Shown: positions 1 through 9,617, counted from the first letter of the stretch. The stretch: 64,000 nucleotides of DNA from Lachnospiraceae bacterium (GCA_015057325.1 SVEQ01000012.1:1-64000), one strand, 5' to 3'. Notes: generated from the sequence alone by a model not told the origin. Numbers and translations: made by a program.

Positions 1-31
1 GAAGGACTATGACTTATTAGTAACGAAGACC

Positions 32-259
32 TTGGAGAGGGTCTCTAAAAACTACTACTATATAATACGAGGAAAAAATAAACATATAAAGTATGATGCC
101 TTTTATCTTAAACACCCGCCTATGGACTTATCAAGAAGAGCTAAAATATTTGCTCCTTTTGATGCTCTTAAGGGGTTTAACGAGGCGATTGAAGAAAAAA
201 ATGTTGATGATATAATTGACATAGAACGCTCGCCATTTGACGAGAATGACATTTGTTAA
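32..259 (+). CDS. YolD-like small protein (5' end uncertain)
   Basis: The 75 residues carry a stretch HPPMDLSRRAKIFAPFDAL that matches the core of the YolD-like family (pattern RPxMxxxDRAxxFAPFxALxGY), small proteins usually found beside UmuC-type polymerases and SRAP proteins in Firmicutes. The frame is open to the left edge of the window, the first codon here is TTG without a clear ribosome binding site, so the true start may lie upstream. The stop precedes the next gene's start by about 15 bases, which suggests one transcript. Role in DNA damage response is inferred from family and neighbour only. Confidence 0.6.
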   Translation: MERVSKNYYYIIRGKNKHIKYDAFYLKHPPMDLSRRAKIFAPFDALKGFNEAIEEKNVDDIIDIERSPFDENDIC

Positions 260-273
260 AGGAAGGAAAAACA

Positions 274-945
274 ATGTGTACTAGATACTTTATGGACGAT
301 GTACCAAAGGAACTAGCTGAAATGTTAGACGTAGTTTTGCATTCGTCTTTGGCTGATAAATTCGTTAGAAAGTATGGAAGACCAATTATTACAAAAGGCG
401 AAGTGCGTCCAACTGATATAGCACCTGTTATTGCTCCAAACAAGGCAGGCATTCAAACTGCATATCCTATGAAGTGGGGTTTTAGCAATCCTAATCACAA
501 CTCGACAATTTTTAATGCTCGTGTTGAAACTGCAAATTCCAAGCCTACCTTCAAGGACGCTTGGAATTCGCACCGATGTATTATTCCTGCATCTTACTAC
601 TTCGAGTGGGAGCATTTTAAGGGCGATAATGGAAAAGAAAAAACAGGTTCTAAGTATGCTATTCAACCGGAAGGAGCAACTATTACATGGCTTTGTGGCC
701 TTTATCGAATTGAGAACGGATTTCCTGTATTTGTTATCCTTACTAAAGAACCAAGCGAAAGTGTTCGTTTTATTCATGAAAGGATGCCTTTGATACTTCC
801 TCAAGATAAAATAAATGATTGGATTAGCCCGGAGACCAATCCAACCACTATGCTTAAGTATGCTCTTGATAATATGGTAACCGAGAAGGTAATTGAGAAT
901 AATAACCAGATACCTAATCAGTTAATGTTTGATGTTTACAACTAG
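274..945 (+). CDS. SOS response-associated peptidase (SRAP / HMCES-YedK family)
   Basis: This 223-residue protein belongs to the SRAP family, which forms a thiazolidine crosslink to abasic sites in single-stranded DNA and so shields them. The start at 274 is chosen because it follows AAGGAAGG and gives MCTRYF, which places the catalytic Cys at position 2 after Met removal. The other family signatures are present: FNARVE (active-site Asn), IIPASYYFEWE (active-site Glu) and HERMPLIL (active-site His). Length is normal for the family. It follows the YolD-like gene closely, a pairing seen in Firmicutes DNA-damage clusters. Confidence 0.93.
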   Translation: MCTRYFMDDVPKELAEMLDVVLHSSLADKFVRKYGRPIITKGEVRPTDIAPVIAPNKAGIQTAYPMKWGFSNPNHNSTIFNARVETANSKPTFKDAWNSHRCIIPASYYFEWEHFKGDNGKEKTGSKYAIQPEGATITWLCGLYRIENGFPVFVILTKEPSESVRFIHERMPLILPQDKINDWISPETNPTTMLKYALDNMVTEKVIENNNQIPNQLMFDVYN

Positions 946-1018
946 CATTATACTTGTTTTTCCTGTTCATTACACCCCCCTCCTAATAATAAACATCTCA
1001 AAACCTACAAATAACATA

Positions 1019-1744
1019 CTACTTATTGTTATCTTTATCCTTTTGCAATTCATTCATATATCCGGCAGTAATTATACCTGCAGGAAGAGCAACAATAGCA
1101 ATTCCAAAAACGGATGATACCATTGTTATTATTCTTCCTATCGTTGTAATCGGGTATATATCTCCATATCCAACAGTTGTTAATGATACCGTAGCCCAAT
1201 ATACCGCATCAAAGAACGTATTAAACGAATCCGGTTCGACATTAAAAATGATAAGTGCTGAAACTAATATATAGCCTCCAGCAAGTGCACATACAGCAAT
1301 AAGTGAATCCCTTGATGCCTTTAATACATTTGCTATTAATATAAGGCTTTTTGAATATCTCATGGCCTTAAAAACCCTAACAACTCTCAAAGCACGAATC
1401 ATTCTTAATACCCTTAAGATCTTAAATCCTTTATTAAGGAGTGATAGAGATGGAAGGATTGATAAAAGGTCAATAATAGCCATAGCAGAAAACGGATATT
1501 TAATAAATGAAACAACGTTTTTCTTTTCATATCTGTAATCTGCTGTAATCCATCTTAATAGATAATCAATTATAAATATAACAACCGTAACCTTATCAAT
1601 AACATTTAATATTACATATTCATTTTTAAAAACCAAAGGAATCAAGCTTAATGCTATTACCACTATCATAAATACATCATAAATATGACTGACAATATCA
1701 TTATCTTCTGCCTTTTCAACTATTTCATAAATACGTTTTCGCAT
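1019..1744 (-). CDS. Voltage-gated potassium channel (Kv-type, six-TM)
   Basis: 241 residues with the layout of a single Kv-type subunit: S1-S3 hydrophobic segments over residues 20-100, an S4 voltage sensor with regularly spaced arginines (RVLRMIRALRVVRVF, about residues 107-125), then S5, a pore loop with the potassium filter TTVGYGD (about residue 190) and S6. It would form a tetrameric potassium-selective channel in the cytoplasmic membrane. There is no cytoplasmic RCK domain. It stands alone, convergent with the SRAP gene and 30 bases downstream of the next minus-strand gene. Confidence 0.92.
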   Translation of the reverse strand: MRKRIYEIVEKAEDNDIVSHIYDVFMIVVIALSLIPLVFKNEYVILNVIDKVTVVIFIIDYLLRWITADYRYEKKNVVSFIKYPFSAMAIIDLLSILPSLSLLNKGFKILRVLRMIRALRVVRVFKAMRYSKSLILIANVLKASRDSLIAVCALAGGYILVSALIIFNVEPDSFNTFFDAVYWATVSLTTVGYGDIYPITTIGRIITMVSSVFGIAIVALPAGIITAGYMNELQKDKDNNK

Positions 1745-1776
1745 AGTATAAACCTCAAGCGCACTTTACTGTTTTA

Positions 1777-2685
1777 TTATTTCTCATAAAAATCTATTTG
1801 GGAATCAATAAATAATTGACTTTGTGATTTGATGAAATAATAGTTTATATCGTTCACGACATTATTACTTTTATCTGATTTTAAATTCTCAACCGCATCC
1901 GATAATTCTTCATCTGTTATTGTATTATCAAGAACCTTTGTGACCGAAGTAAAAACTGAAATTGCCAGTTCTTCATCATCCGTATTTAAATACATTCTTA
2001 TTTCGTCATTGTGCATTGAACCATAATTTACAATATCTATATATGTACCACCCACACTACATTGCTTAGCAACTGCATTATTAAAAGCAGTCAACCTATA
2101 TTCTGTTCTGTAGTGTTCCGAATCTTTTATATCTATCTCTACAGGATTAGTTATCTTATTGTCAGCGATTTCATTGTATTTTTCTATAAAAGTGTCAATG
2201 ACATCATATCCATCAATGGTATCATCTTGTGCGACATCCTCAGTCTTTTTCTGTTCAGGCACATTATTTTCAACTGTTCCATCATCTGAATTACCAAATG
2301 CTCCAATAATTAGAAAAACAATCCAAAAAACAATAGTAACTATCGTTTTTGTCTTAACAGGCCATGTATTCTTTTTACGCCATATTAATATCATAACCGG
2401 AATTGGAAAGCAGAATATCCATCCTAATACCCAAAGCCACGTATTACTTTTCTTATTTTGCTTTATTGATGTATTATTTGAACTAATTTTGTTTTCTGCT
2501 TGTGCACGTTGTCTCCCTTTTTCAAATTGGTATCCAGCCTCCTCCGCATTATCATATTGAATATGCTGAACCTCATCATCTAATAACAACTTGGTTCCAC
2601 AATGCTCACACACTGATTGCTTATTGTCCTCATCTACCTTTAGTTGTGCTCCGCAATTAGGACATGTCAAATCAACTAATCTCAT
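1777..2685 (-). CDS. Zinc-ribbon membrane protein of unknown function
   Basis: 302 residues. The N-terminus holds a zinc ribbon with two CxxC knuckles (CPNC and CEHC, within residues 8-30). A polar linker follows, then two membrane segments around residues 82-130 separated by a short basic loop, then an Asp/Glu-rich C-terminal domain of about 165 residues that should sit outside the membrane. This architecture is common in Firmicutes but has no assigned function. GGGGGAT precedes the start. No operon partner is obvious. Confidence 0.75.
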   Translation of the reverse strand: MRLVDLTCPNCGAQLKVDEDNKQSVCEHCGTKLLLDDEVQHIQYDNAEEAGYQFEKGRQRAQAENKISSNNTSIKQNKKSNTWLWVLGWIFCFPIPVMILIWRKKNTWPVKTKTIVTIVFWIVFLIIGAFGNSDDGTVENNVPEQKKTEDVAQDDTIDGYDVIDTFIEKYNEIADNKITNPVEIDIKDSEHYRTEYRLTAFNNAVAKQCSVGGTYIDIVNYGSMHNDEIRMYLNTDDEELAISVFTSVTKVLDNTITDEELSDAVENLKSDKSNNVVNDINYYFIKSQSQLFIDSQIDFYEK

Positions 2686-2754
2686 TTCAATCCCCCTTTA
2701 AAAAATACATTACAAATCGGAATTATTGTATAGCAATTATAAACTGCTTCATAT

Positions 2755-3804
2755 TTATTCAACAATTACATTGCATTTTTTTGAGCAACCACTTTTCATA
2801 ACTACCTTAATTGTTGTTTTTCCCTTGCTTTTTCCTTTTACAAGACCTTTATTATTAACTGTAACAATGCGTTTATTAGATGTAATCCATTTAGCAACCT
2901 TATCGCCACTTGTCTTCTTCTTAATCTTAATTTTACTACTATTTCCTACTTTTATTATTATTTTCTTCTTTGTAAGTTCAACCTTGCTCTTTAATTTTGG
3001 ATACGTTAAGTTTTCAACATTACGACATCTTGAGCATTGTTTTTTCAAAATACCTTCTTTGAAAATCGTTGCTTTCTTGTTAGACGTCACAACATATTCA
3101 TGACCCAATGCTGGAATTATTTCATCTTTTACTTTTCCACAAATAGGACATGTGTATGTTTTCTTTCCCTGCTCCAAACAGGTTGCTTCTTTTATAACAA
3201 CAGCATTTTCAATAGGAAAATTATGTACATGAGCCCACGTTGTTGATGAAACCGCTTCAGTGCTTTCTGCAAAATCAGCATTATTAGTTTTTGCGATCAC
3301 ACCAATAGAAGCTGTAATATTTTCTACTTTTCCAAACAAGCCATTATTAGTTAAACATTCCTTGACTTTTGGAAAAATATCATAATAGACATTTGTTGTA
3401 TTATCTGTTACTGATAAAACATTTGATGACGAATCATAGTATATATATATTGTTACTTTGTAATAATCAGCCTTGTCAACATTTTGCCAATATGCTATAG
3501 AGCCATCCCATTTTGAAAATGACGGTTTAGATAACGATGTTCCGCCATTATCTCCACCTGTTCCCGGTGTACCACCACTACAAATAGCACATGCAGTTAA
3601 ACCGTTTCCTTGAGCTTCTGATAGTGCTCCAGAATAAACATGTTTAGCATTACTTAATCCCTTACAACTTTTACTATAATGATATTTTGTACCTGTAGCT
3701 GTATAATACACCGTTGTTTCTGCATAACTCACATTTGAAAAAGCAAGAACAAGAAACATCATCATACCTAGCAATAAACCTTTTACCACTTTAACACTCT
3801 TCAT
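2755..3804 (-). CDS. Secreted Cys-motif protein with C-terminal Ig-like (BIG2) domain
   Basis: The start at 3804 (MKSVKVVKG) is preferred over one five codons upstream because GGAGG lies 9 bases before it. That gives 349 residues with a signal peptide cleaved near SYAETT. The first mature region (YYTATGTKYHYS...CAICSGG) resembles short Cys motifs of exported Firmicutes proteins. The middle holds a CPICG...GHEY module often repeated in Lachnospiraceae surface proteins. The last 80 residues form a bacterial Ig-like group 2 domain (KWITSNKRIVTVNNKG...). Probably a cell-envelope protein; the ligand is unknown. Confidence 0.75.
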   Translation of the reverse strand: MKSVKVVKGLLLGMMMFLVLAFSNVSYAETTVYYTATGTKYHYSKSCKGLSNAKHVYSGALSEAQGNGLTACAICSGGTPGTGGDNGGTSLSKPSFSKWDGSIAYWQNVDKADYYKVTIYIYYDSSSNVLSVTDNTTNVYYDIFPKVKECLTNNGLFGKVENITASIGVIAKTNNADFAESTEAVSSTTWAHVHNFPIENAVVIKEATCLEQGKKTYTCPICGKVKDEIIPALGHEYVVTSNKKATIFKEGILKKQCSRCRNVENLTYPKLKSKVELTKKKIIIKVGNSSKIKIKKKTSGDKVAKWITSNKRIVTVNNKGLVKGKSKGKTTIKVVMKSGCSKKCNVIVE

Positions 3805-3877
3805 ACCCATACCCTCCATTATAATAACTAAAAAATTATATATTAAAAAGTCTCACATGAAACGTTTTTCATTAATA

Positions 3878-4162
3878 TCATTGATTTCTTAGCAGTTCAT
3901 TATAACTTGCATTTGCTTCTTCACTTAACTTCTTTTCTTTCCATGTCTGTATTTCCTCACAAATAGCAATCATTTCGTCAACAACTATTTCAACCTTTTT
4001 AGGCTTTTCATTAGCAAGATAGGCCGTCATTCTTTTTATTGCCTTAGGACTGCCAAGCTGTTTTGCCATCTCATAGCCAAGCTCTGCAGGAAAGCCAAGT
4101 GAAGTTGTCACTAAGACAAGTTCATCTTTTGCATATTTCCATAATTCTTTGTTTGAATGCAT
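3878..4162 (-). CDS. Small hypothetical protein (94 aa)
   Basis: A 94-residue, soluble, mostly helical protein with no signal peptide and no motif I recognise (it begins MHSNKELWKYAKDELVLVT). It ends a tight minus-strand run of three small genes (83, 79 and 94 residues) separated by only 4 to 9 bases, so they are very likely cotranscribed. Function unknown. Confidence 0.6.
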   Translation of the reverse strand: MHSNKELWKYAKDELVLVTTSLGFPAELGYEMAKQLGSPKAIKRMTAYLANEKPKKVEIVVDEMIAICEEIQTWKEKKLSEEANASYNELLRNQ

Positions 4163-4166
4163 ATTA

Positions 4167-4406
4167 CTACCCCAAAAACTTCCCCAAAATCAAGCCTATA
4201 ACAACCCATATAAGCCGATATACCACACAAGCACCAACACCGATAATCGGTGCAATCCATAAAGGCTTACCTAGAAAACAAAGAAATATAAGCGAAATTA
4301 TCGACACTACAACAATAATTTTAAGCATAAAAATATACCATCTGACTCTAACTATTGTTTTGCCTATCTTTTCATCATTATTATTGTTTTGCATAAGTTC
4401 CCCCAA
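4167..4406 (-). CDS. Small membrane protein (79 aa, two TM)
   Basis: Residues 25-48 and 50-75 are strongly hydrophobic and should form a membrane hairpin; the N-terminus is polar and basic. GGGGGAAC lies a few bases before the start. It lies between two other short genes in the same direction and is probably their operon partner. No family recognised. Confidence 0.6.
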   Translation of the reverse strand: MGELMQNNNNDEKIGKTIVRVRWYIFMLKIIVVVSIISLIFLCFLGKPLWIAPIIGVGACVVYRLIWVVIGLILGKFLG

Positions 4407-4415
4407 CGTTAAACA

Positions 4416-4667
4416 CTAATTATCCTTCATAATAGCCTTTATAGGATTAACCCCTTTGCTCAAAGAATATATATAATCCGTCTCATTCTTAATGTAATCC
4501 ATAAGTTGATTTATTTCTTCATCCATAAAGCCTTTATTATATACAAGCTTTAATTCCGGCAATTCGAACTCTGCCATTCTTGTATTATCCTGAAATTGAA
4601 CATACAGTGCCTTCTTATCCTTTGTTCTCGTCATCGAAGAAACACTCATTTTTATTTCATCACTCAT
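4416..4667 (-). CDS. Small hypothetical protein (83 aa)
   Basis: A soluble 83-residue protein with a beta-rich N-terminal half (MSVSSMTRTKDKKALYVQF) and a helical C-terminal half. It is the first gene of a three-gene small-protein run on the minus strand. I do not recognise the family; the fold pattern (two strands then helices) is only inferred. Confidence 0.6.
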   Translation of the reverse strand: MSDEIKMSVSSMTRTKDKKALYVQFQDNTRMAEFELPELKLVYNKGFMDEEINQLMDYIKNETDYIYSLSKGVNPIKAIMKDN

Positions 4668-4756
4668 ATCTATTATCCTATATCATTTTATTTTTTACGA
4701 TTGTTATAATCCTTATATTTTTGTAAATCAAAAGGAGAACTATCAAAATAATACTA

Positions 4757-5383
4757 TTAAATCTTTTGCAGTTTTTTCAGTTGCTTTTTATAAGAATTAA
4801 GCAATTTTTTTGACTTTTTAATCTCTTTTTTCGTACTTTTTATTTTTTTGGGTGCGGAATCATACTGTACCAATGATTCAAGATAAAAACGGTCCACATC
4901 AATTGACAATTGTGTAAAATTAATAAGTTCCTGTGTTGTTTTTATTTGAAATTCATCACTCAACTGTGCTTTTAACGGTTGACATAAAAAGTATTCTCTA
5001 TTCTTAAGATAGTGATTAATTGTTTTTTCACACTGAACTATCGCTTTATTTTGCTTCTTTGTAACACCCTTTTTAGTAATATTATTCAGTTTCTTTATTG
5101 ACTTTTTAAGTTTCTTATTAAGCGCCTTATGTGCTTTAACTAATTCATCATGTTCTGAAACTAATTCATCACCTTCACCATCATAATCATGGAAGAATTC
5201 CGACATTTCTCCATTATAATCTGCGATAGATTGTTCACTGTCAGCAATTATATCTAAGATGTCAGCGGTTCTTTCTCTTGAAGTTTTTTTAATAATCTTA
5301 GCATTAGCGGTATCATTAAAAGTTAACGTTATAATAAATATAAATATTAATGTTATTATTTGTCTTTTTCCAAATCCCCTCAT
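4757..5383 (-). CDS. Exported coiled-coil protein (208 aa)
   Basis: The N-terminus is a signal peptide (basic MRGFGKRQ, hydrophobic core to about residue 22, cleavage near TANA/K). The rest is Lys/Glu-rich and helical, with long coiled-coil stretches around residues 70-110 and 170-208, ending KKQLKKLQKI. GGGGGTGTTGTA precedes the start. No enzymatic motif is seen. It probably acts in the envelope; function unknown. Confidence 0.65.
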   Translation of the reverse strand: MRGFGKRQIITLIFIFIITLTFNDTANAKIIKKTSRERTADILDIIADSEQSIADYNGEMSEFFHDYDGEGDELVSEHDELVKAHKALNKKLKKSIKKLNNITKKGVTKKQNKAIVQCEKTINHYLKNREYFLCQPLKAQLSDEFQIKTTQELINFTQLSIDVDRFYLESLVQYDSAPKKIKSTKKEIKKSKKLLNSYKKQLKKLQKI

Positions 5384-5566
5384 TACAACACCCCCATAAA
5401 TCTTCTCTAATACATTATACCTTAATCAACTTCCTAAACTCTTCCCAGAGGTCTGTATCCCTCAAAATGTGCTTATATGGCTCATATTTGCTTTAAGTCA
5501 GTACACAGGCAAAAATTGATAGCCTATCTGTTTTATACGAAATAAAGAGTATTATTTATCTATAAT

Positions 5567-7930
5567 TCAAACTTGCTGCTTCCCTCTACGATTGCAAATT
5601 GGACATCCGTGACCAAGAGCTCTTGAACCTATAACTGCAAACCACTCATGTCCCTTACTACATTTCCACCATACTTTCTTCGGACTTCTTGAAGAATATG
5701 AAGACGGATCTTTATCATTTTTATCATAATCCCATTCATCAAGAATGTTCTTGCGCCCATTCGCAATACAATATGTCGCAAAGTCATTATATCCTTTTAG
5801 CATTCTCTTTCCCGAGCAATATGGGCATCCATCACCTCGGGATGTTCTATGATATATATTGGTTTGCCATTCATGTCCCTTTGAACACTTCCACCAAGCT
5901 TTTAGATTTGCACCACTCATAAACATATCCGGTGTTAATATACCATTTTTCTCATAATTCCACTCTTTTGCTATTTCAGGATACATTTTCGATAAACTAT
6001 TCTTTTTCGCATATAAATTATATCGCTCCCTTATTTTCAACATATCCCTTTGAACATCTATATCAATTGTATAAAATCGTTCATCACCGGTAAATGATAC
6101 AAGTAAATCACATAGGTGTTTAAGTGCCCATATAAAATTTGCACGATAATGGTCAAAACTATAATAGATATAATTATCTTCCAATCGATTTGTATTTGAC
6201 TCTTTTATTCTAATTATTTGTATGCCTTGCTCACTTAAACACATGTCTTTTTCTACTTCTTTATGCAAATGCTTTAATTTATGATAAAACATACCATCAT
6301 ACTCAATACCAATCTTAAAATCAGGCAGATATACATCTATTTCCTTACCTGCAATCTTTATACGCTGTTCTACTACACAAACCTGTTCTAAATAAAACGC
6401 AACGCTTTGTTCTGGTAAAGATGTACCTGCATTTGAACAATACGGACAGCCATCTCCGTTAGTTCTATTGCTAATTTTTGCTTTCCATTCGTGTCCCTTA
6501 TCACACTTCCACCAAACACTATTCCCAGAAACCGGAGATACTTTATCAGGTGTTGATATATCATATCCATTACCATCTACAAGATTTTTATTTTTTTCAA
6601 AATCCCATTCTTTAACTAAATGAGGACTAAAAGAAGCCAAATCATTAAAACCCGGTATAATCTTTCTATTTGAACAATATGGACATCCCGTTTTACTTTT
6701 GCCTGTTCTGTTACAAATATCAGTTTCCCACTCATGTCCTTTTATGCATTTCCACCAAACACTTTTATTACTACTAACAGCTACATCAGCAGGTGTCAGA
6801 CTACCATTCTTTTCATAATTCCATTCTTTTGCAATATCTGGAAACTTTGTTTGCAAATCATTTATCCCAACTATAGCTCTTCTTCCAGAACAAAATGGAC
6901 AGCCAGTATTATGATGAATACGTTCAGAAATCCTAGTTTCCCATTCATGGCCAAACTGACACACCCACCATACTTTTTTATTACTTCCAAAAATAATAGC
7001 AGTAGGCTTTAAGTCACCATTTTTCGTAGGATGCCATTCTTTTGCAATATCAGGATATTTTGTCTGTAAGTCATTGAATCCTGATAAAACTATTCTATTC
7101 GCACATACCCCACAGCCTTTCCCATTTATTCGATCACTTACTGTTGCTGACCATTCATGCCCGCATTTTCCCAACCACCATACTTTTTTTCCGCTACCAC
7201 TTGTAACATCAGTTGGTTTCAGGTTGGCATTTTTCGTAGGATGCCATTCTTTTGCAATATCAGGATATTTCGATTGTAAATCATTAAATCCTAATAATAC
7301 TCGAGAGTTTGAACAATATGGACAACCACTTTTATTCTTCCCAGAACGATTACCAATACTAGCATCCCATTCATGCCCACATTTTCCCAACCACCATACC
7401 TTTTTTCCGCTACCACTTGTAACATCAGTTGGTTTCAGGTTATCATTTTTAGTAGGATGCCATTCCTTCGCTAAATCAGGATATTGGGTCTGAAGATCAT
7501 TAAATCCTGCCAATACTTGTAAACCAGAACAATACGGACAATTGCTATGTTTATCAGTTCTATGATTGATTCGAGCTTCCCAACTATGACCGCATTTTCC
7601 AATCCACCAAACCTTTTTAGCACTATGACACGTTACATCCGTAGGTTTTAAATCACCATTCTTTTTGTAATCCCATTCTTCAGCTATTTCAGGTCTTTGC
7701 GATGATAAATCATTGAAGCCAATAAGTATCTTTTTACCACAACATACAGGACAGTTTCTACCATTCATTCTATGATCAATGGACGCCAGCCATTCATGAC
7801 CTTTTTCACACTTCCACCATACCTTTTTTCCTGAGCCTGACTTAACAAGATTAATATCTATATCTGTGTTTTTTTCTTTATTCCATTCGCTTAAAAGTTT
7901 CTCATTAGCATCATCAATAAATAAACCCAT
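5567..7930 (-). CDS. Zinc-ribbon-repeat protein with embedded Vsr/DUF559-like nuclease domain
   Basis: 787 residues built from nine repeats of about 65 residues, each of the form (K)VWWxCxxGHEWxxxI...CPxC (DUF4379-type probable zinc ribbons). Seven repeats precede and two follow a domain at about residues 505-640. That domain has the look of a PD-(D/E)XK endonuclease of the Vsr/DUF559 group: an LPEQ start, then EIDVYLPDFKIGIEYDG with candidate catalytic Asp and Glu, then an IIRIKE strand. Each ribbon offers four Cys/His ligands, so the protein could bind many zinc ions and DNA. It stands as a single gene. Role in DNA processing or defence is inference. Confidence 0.8.
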   Translation of the reverse strand: MGLFIDDANEKLLSEWNKEKNTDIDINLVKSGSGKKVWWKCEKGHEWLASIDHRMNGRNCPVCCGKKILIGFNDLSSQRPEIAEEWDYKKNGDLKPTDVTCHSAKKVWWIGKCGHSWEARINHRTDKHSNCPYCSGLQVLAGFNDLQTQYPDLAKEWHPTKNDNLKPTDVTSGSGKKVWWLGKCGHEWDASIGNRSGKNKSGCPYCSNSRVLLGFNDLQSKYPDIAKEWHPTKNANLKPTDVTSGSGKKVWWLGKCGHEWSATVSDRINGKGCGVCANRIVLSGFNDLQTKYPDIAKEWHPTKNGDLKPTAIIFGSNKKVWWVCQFGHEWETRISERIHHNTGCPFCSGRRAIVGINDLQTKFPDIAKEWNYEKNGSLTPADVAVSSNKSVWWKCIKGHEWETDICNRTGKSKTGCPYCSNRKIIPGFNDLASFSPHLVKEWDFEKNKNLVDGNGYDISTPDKVSPVSGNSVWWKCDKGHEWKAKISNRTNGDGCPYCSNAGTSLPEQSVAFYLEQVCVVEQRIKIAGKEIDVYLPDFKIGIEYDGMFYHKLKHLHKEVEKDMCLSEQGIQIIRIKESNTNRLEDNYIYYSFDHYRANFIWALKHLCDLLVSFTGDERFYTIDIDVQRDMLKIRERYNLYAKKNSLSKMYPEIAKEWNYEKNGILTPDMFMSGANLKAWWKCSKGHEWQTNIYHRTSRGDGCPYCSGKRMLKGYNDFATYCIANGRKNILDEWDYDKNDKDPSSYSSRSPKKVWWKCSKGHEWFAVIGSRALGHGCPICNRRGKQQV

Positions 7931-8141
7931 ACTTTTCCCTCAAAACCACTGAATATGTACAAGCACCCTGATTTATCTACTACAGTCTTCTTTAATCTCT
8001 GATTTTTACAAGAATCTAATGTAGTATCGCCCGCAACCTCTTGATAACTCCACATAGCCTACGCATTAGAAAAAAGAGTCAAGCAGGTTAGACAGATAAA
8101 TCTGCCCTCTCTCGAACGAGCGATATTATCATAATTTTCTC

Positions 8142-8582
8142 TTATTCCACTAATCCTCCATGGAATATACATTCATAAATTTCAGTTCCTTTATAATAAA
8201 TTGTTTCCCTTCCCTGAAACCACTCAAAACTTCCATCTACCTCACAGTGGTAGGTATAATCACCATCCGTATAATGTTCCGGACCTCGAAACGGCTTATC
8301 CTCCGGTACTCTTAGTAGGGCTTCTTTCAAAAAATCTCCGCTAAAATTAGCACCTGTAACCCTACCAATGTAATTCATACTCCAAAACGGAATCCCCTTA
8401 ACCCATAAAGCTTCTTCACCCGCAAACTTTCCTGTTCCCAAATATGTATCGTAATACATATAGTCACCATCGCTATAAATCAAATCATATGACTTTTCTC
8501 TGGTTGATGTTGTCTCAGCTCCTTTACCGGCATAAGTTGCCTGCTTCGCTTTTATTAAAAAATCAATTAATATCTTGTCCAT
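8142..8582 (-). CDS. DUF5680 domain protein
   Basis: 146 residues resembling the DUF5680 family (FLIKAKQATYAGKGAE start, then LIYSDGDYMYYDTYLG, then FSGDFLKEALLRVP), which occurs alone or behind XRE-type DNA-binding domains; here the domain is alone. It overlaps the 3' end of the upstream esterase gene by 20 bases, so the two are translationally linked. Function of the family is not known to me. Confidence 0.75.
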   Translation of the reverse strand: MDKILIDFLIKAKQATYAGKGAETTSTREKSYDLIYSDGDYMYYDTYLGTGKFAGEEALWVKGIPFWSMNYIGRVTGANFSGDFLKEALLRVPEDKPFRGPEHYTDGDYTYHCEVDGSFEWFQGRETIYYKGTEIYECIFHGGLVE

Positions 8583-9375
8583 ATTTCCCTCTCAAATTGG
8601 AATTTGTGCGCGGGCTATAAAACCGGAGATAAGTTTCCATGTTAAATCTTATGTAGTCACCACTGTGATGCCCCTCAAACACATGATTTTGCACATCGGC
8701 TCCGTTCTGTCGCAGCAATTGAAACAGCTTTTCACATGCGCGATAGAACTGCCCCTCATCTTCTTTTCCATCGTCCAGGAATACTTGCAAATCATCAAAA
8801 ACCGTCTGCTTCGCAATAGAAATTGGGTCGTTTTTTAGCCACATCGTTTCATCCGCGAAATAGCACTCGTCTTCGTCTGCGTAGGACAAGTCAATGGCCG
8901 GCATATGCCCGCCGATTTTGGAAAACAATCCCTGGTGCCTCAACCCTATACTTAAGGCAGTGTATCCTCCGGAGGAAATGCCGCCGATATATCTTGCCGA
9001 GCGATCTCTGATGGTATGAAATGTATTGTCGACAAACGGTATGAGTTCGTCAAGCAGATAATCTTCATACCGCCCTTTGTGGACGACGCCATATTTGCCT
9101 TTAACCTCTCGATAAAGCACGGAAGAGTTAATCCCCCTGCTGTTGTCCAAATTCGGGCATACCACAATCAGGGGCTGTATTTCTCCTGCCTCAACCATGG
9201 CATCTGCTATCTTCTCCATTCCAAGCCACTGAAGAAGGCTTTCATTTCCTGTTCTTCCATGAAAGAAATACAGAACCGGCAGGGCACTTGTATCATCAAC
9301 AGCTGGACGATAAATCGCCAGATTCATTTTCTTACCGAGGATTCGGCTGTCGATTGTTTTTGTAACTAAGCTCAT
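8563..9375 (-). CDS. Alpha/beta-hydrolase esterase (esterase D/FrmB-like)
   Basis: 270 residues of the putative-esterase family. The oxyanion-hole strand PVLYFFHGRTGNE, the nucleophile elbow GISSGGY (about residue 140), an acidic residue region VFLDDGKED and a C-terminal His in FEGHHSGDY supply a Ser-Asp-His triad. No signal peptide, so it should be cytosolic. The gene is visibly more G+C-rich than its neighbours, which suggests recent acquisition. It overlaps the DUF5680 gene. Substrate unknown; acyl esters are likely. Confidence 0.85.
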   Translation of the reverse strand: MSLVTKTIDSRILGKKMNLAIYRPAVDDTSALPVLYFFHGRTGNESLLQWLGMEKIADAMVEAGEIQPLIVVCPNLDNSRGINSSVLYREVKGKYGVVHKGRYEDYLLDELIPFVDNTFHTIRDRSARYIGGISSGGYTALSIGLRHQGLFSKIGGHMPAIDLSYADEDECYFADETMWLKNDPISIAKQTVFDDLQVFLDDGKEDEGQFYRACEKLFQLLRQNGADVQNHVFEGHHSGDYIRFNMETYLRFYSPRTNSNLRGKYGQDIN

Positions 9376-9479
9376 ATTAACAAACTCCGATTTATCACTC
9401 TTTTATATTTAATAATATACCATATTTCCCAACATCTGTCAGCACACAACGGTTAGGGTCTGTTTTTACACAGTAATTT

Positions 9480-9617
9480 CTATTTGATTCCATTCAATGA
9501 ATCCAACCAAACAAACTCCATAAACAATAGTGACAAACCAATAAAGACCCCTGCAAATATTAAGTGCCATATGAGTCCAATATATTTTTTATTTGTAAAA
9601 ATCTTACCTATACCCAT
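9480..9617 (-). CDS. Small single-TM protein (45 aa)
   Basis: A 45-codon frame with ATG at 9617, AGGTG 7 bases upstream, and one clear membrane segment (IWHLIFAGVFIGLSLLF) with a basic N-terminal side (GIGKIFTNKK). It lies in an otherwise gene-free stretch between the esterase and the next membrane protein. The good ribosome site and clean hydrophobic segment support it as a real small protein; no family recognised. Confidence 0.5.
   Translation of the reverse strand: MGIGKIFTNKKYIGLIWHLIFAGVFIGLSLLFMEFVWLDSLNGIK

Noticed and set aside
5416-5490. Minus-strand frame with RDTDLWEEFRKLIKV just before a stop
   Set aside because: Only about 23 codons between stops with no start; perhaps an old gene end, but no family can be named.
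7000-7800. Regularly spaced near-identical DNA repeats
   Set aside because: They are codons of the zinc-ribbon repeats of one protein, about 200 bp apart and not palindromic, so not a CRISPR array.
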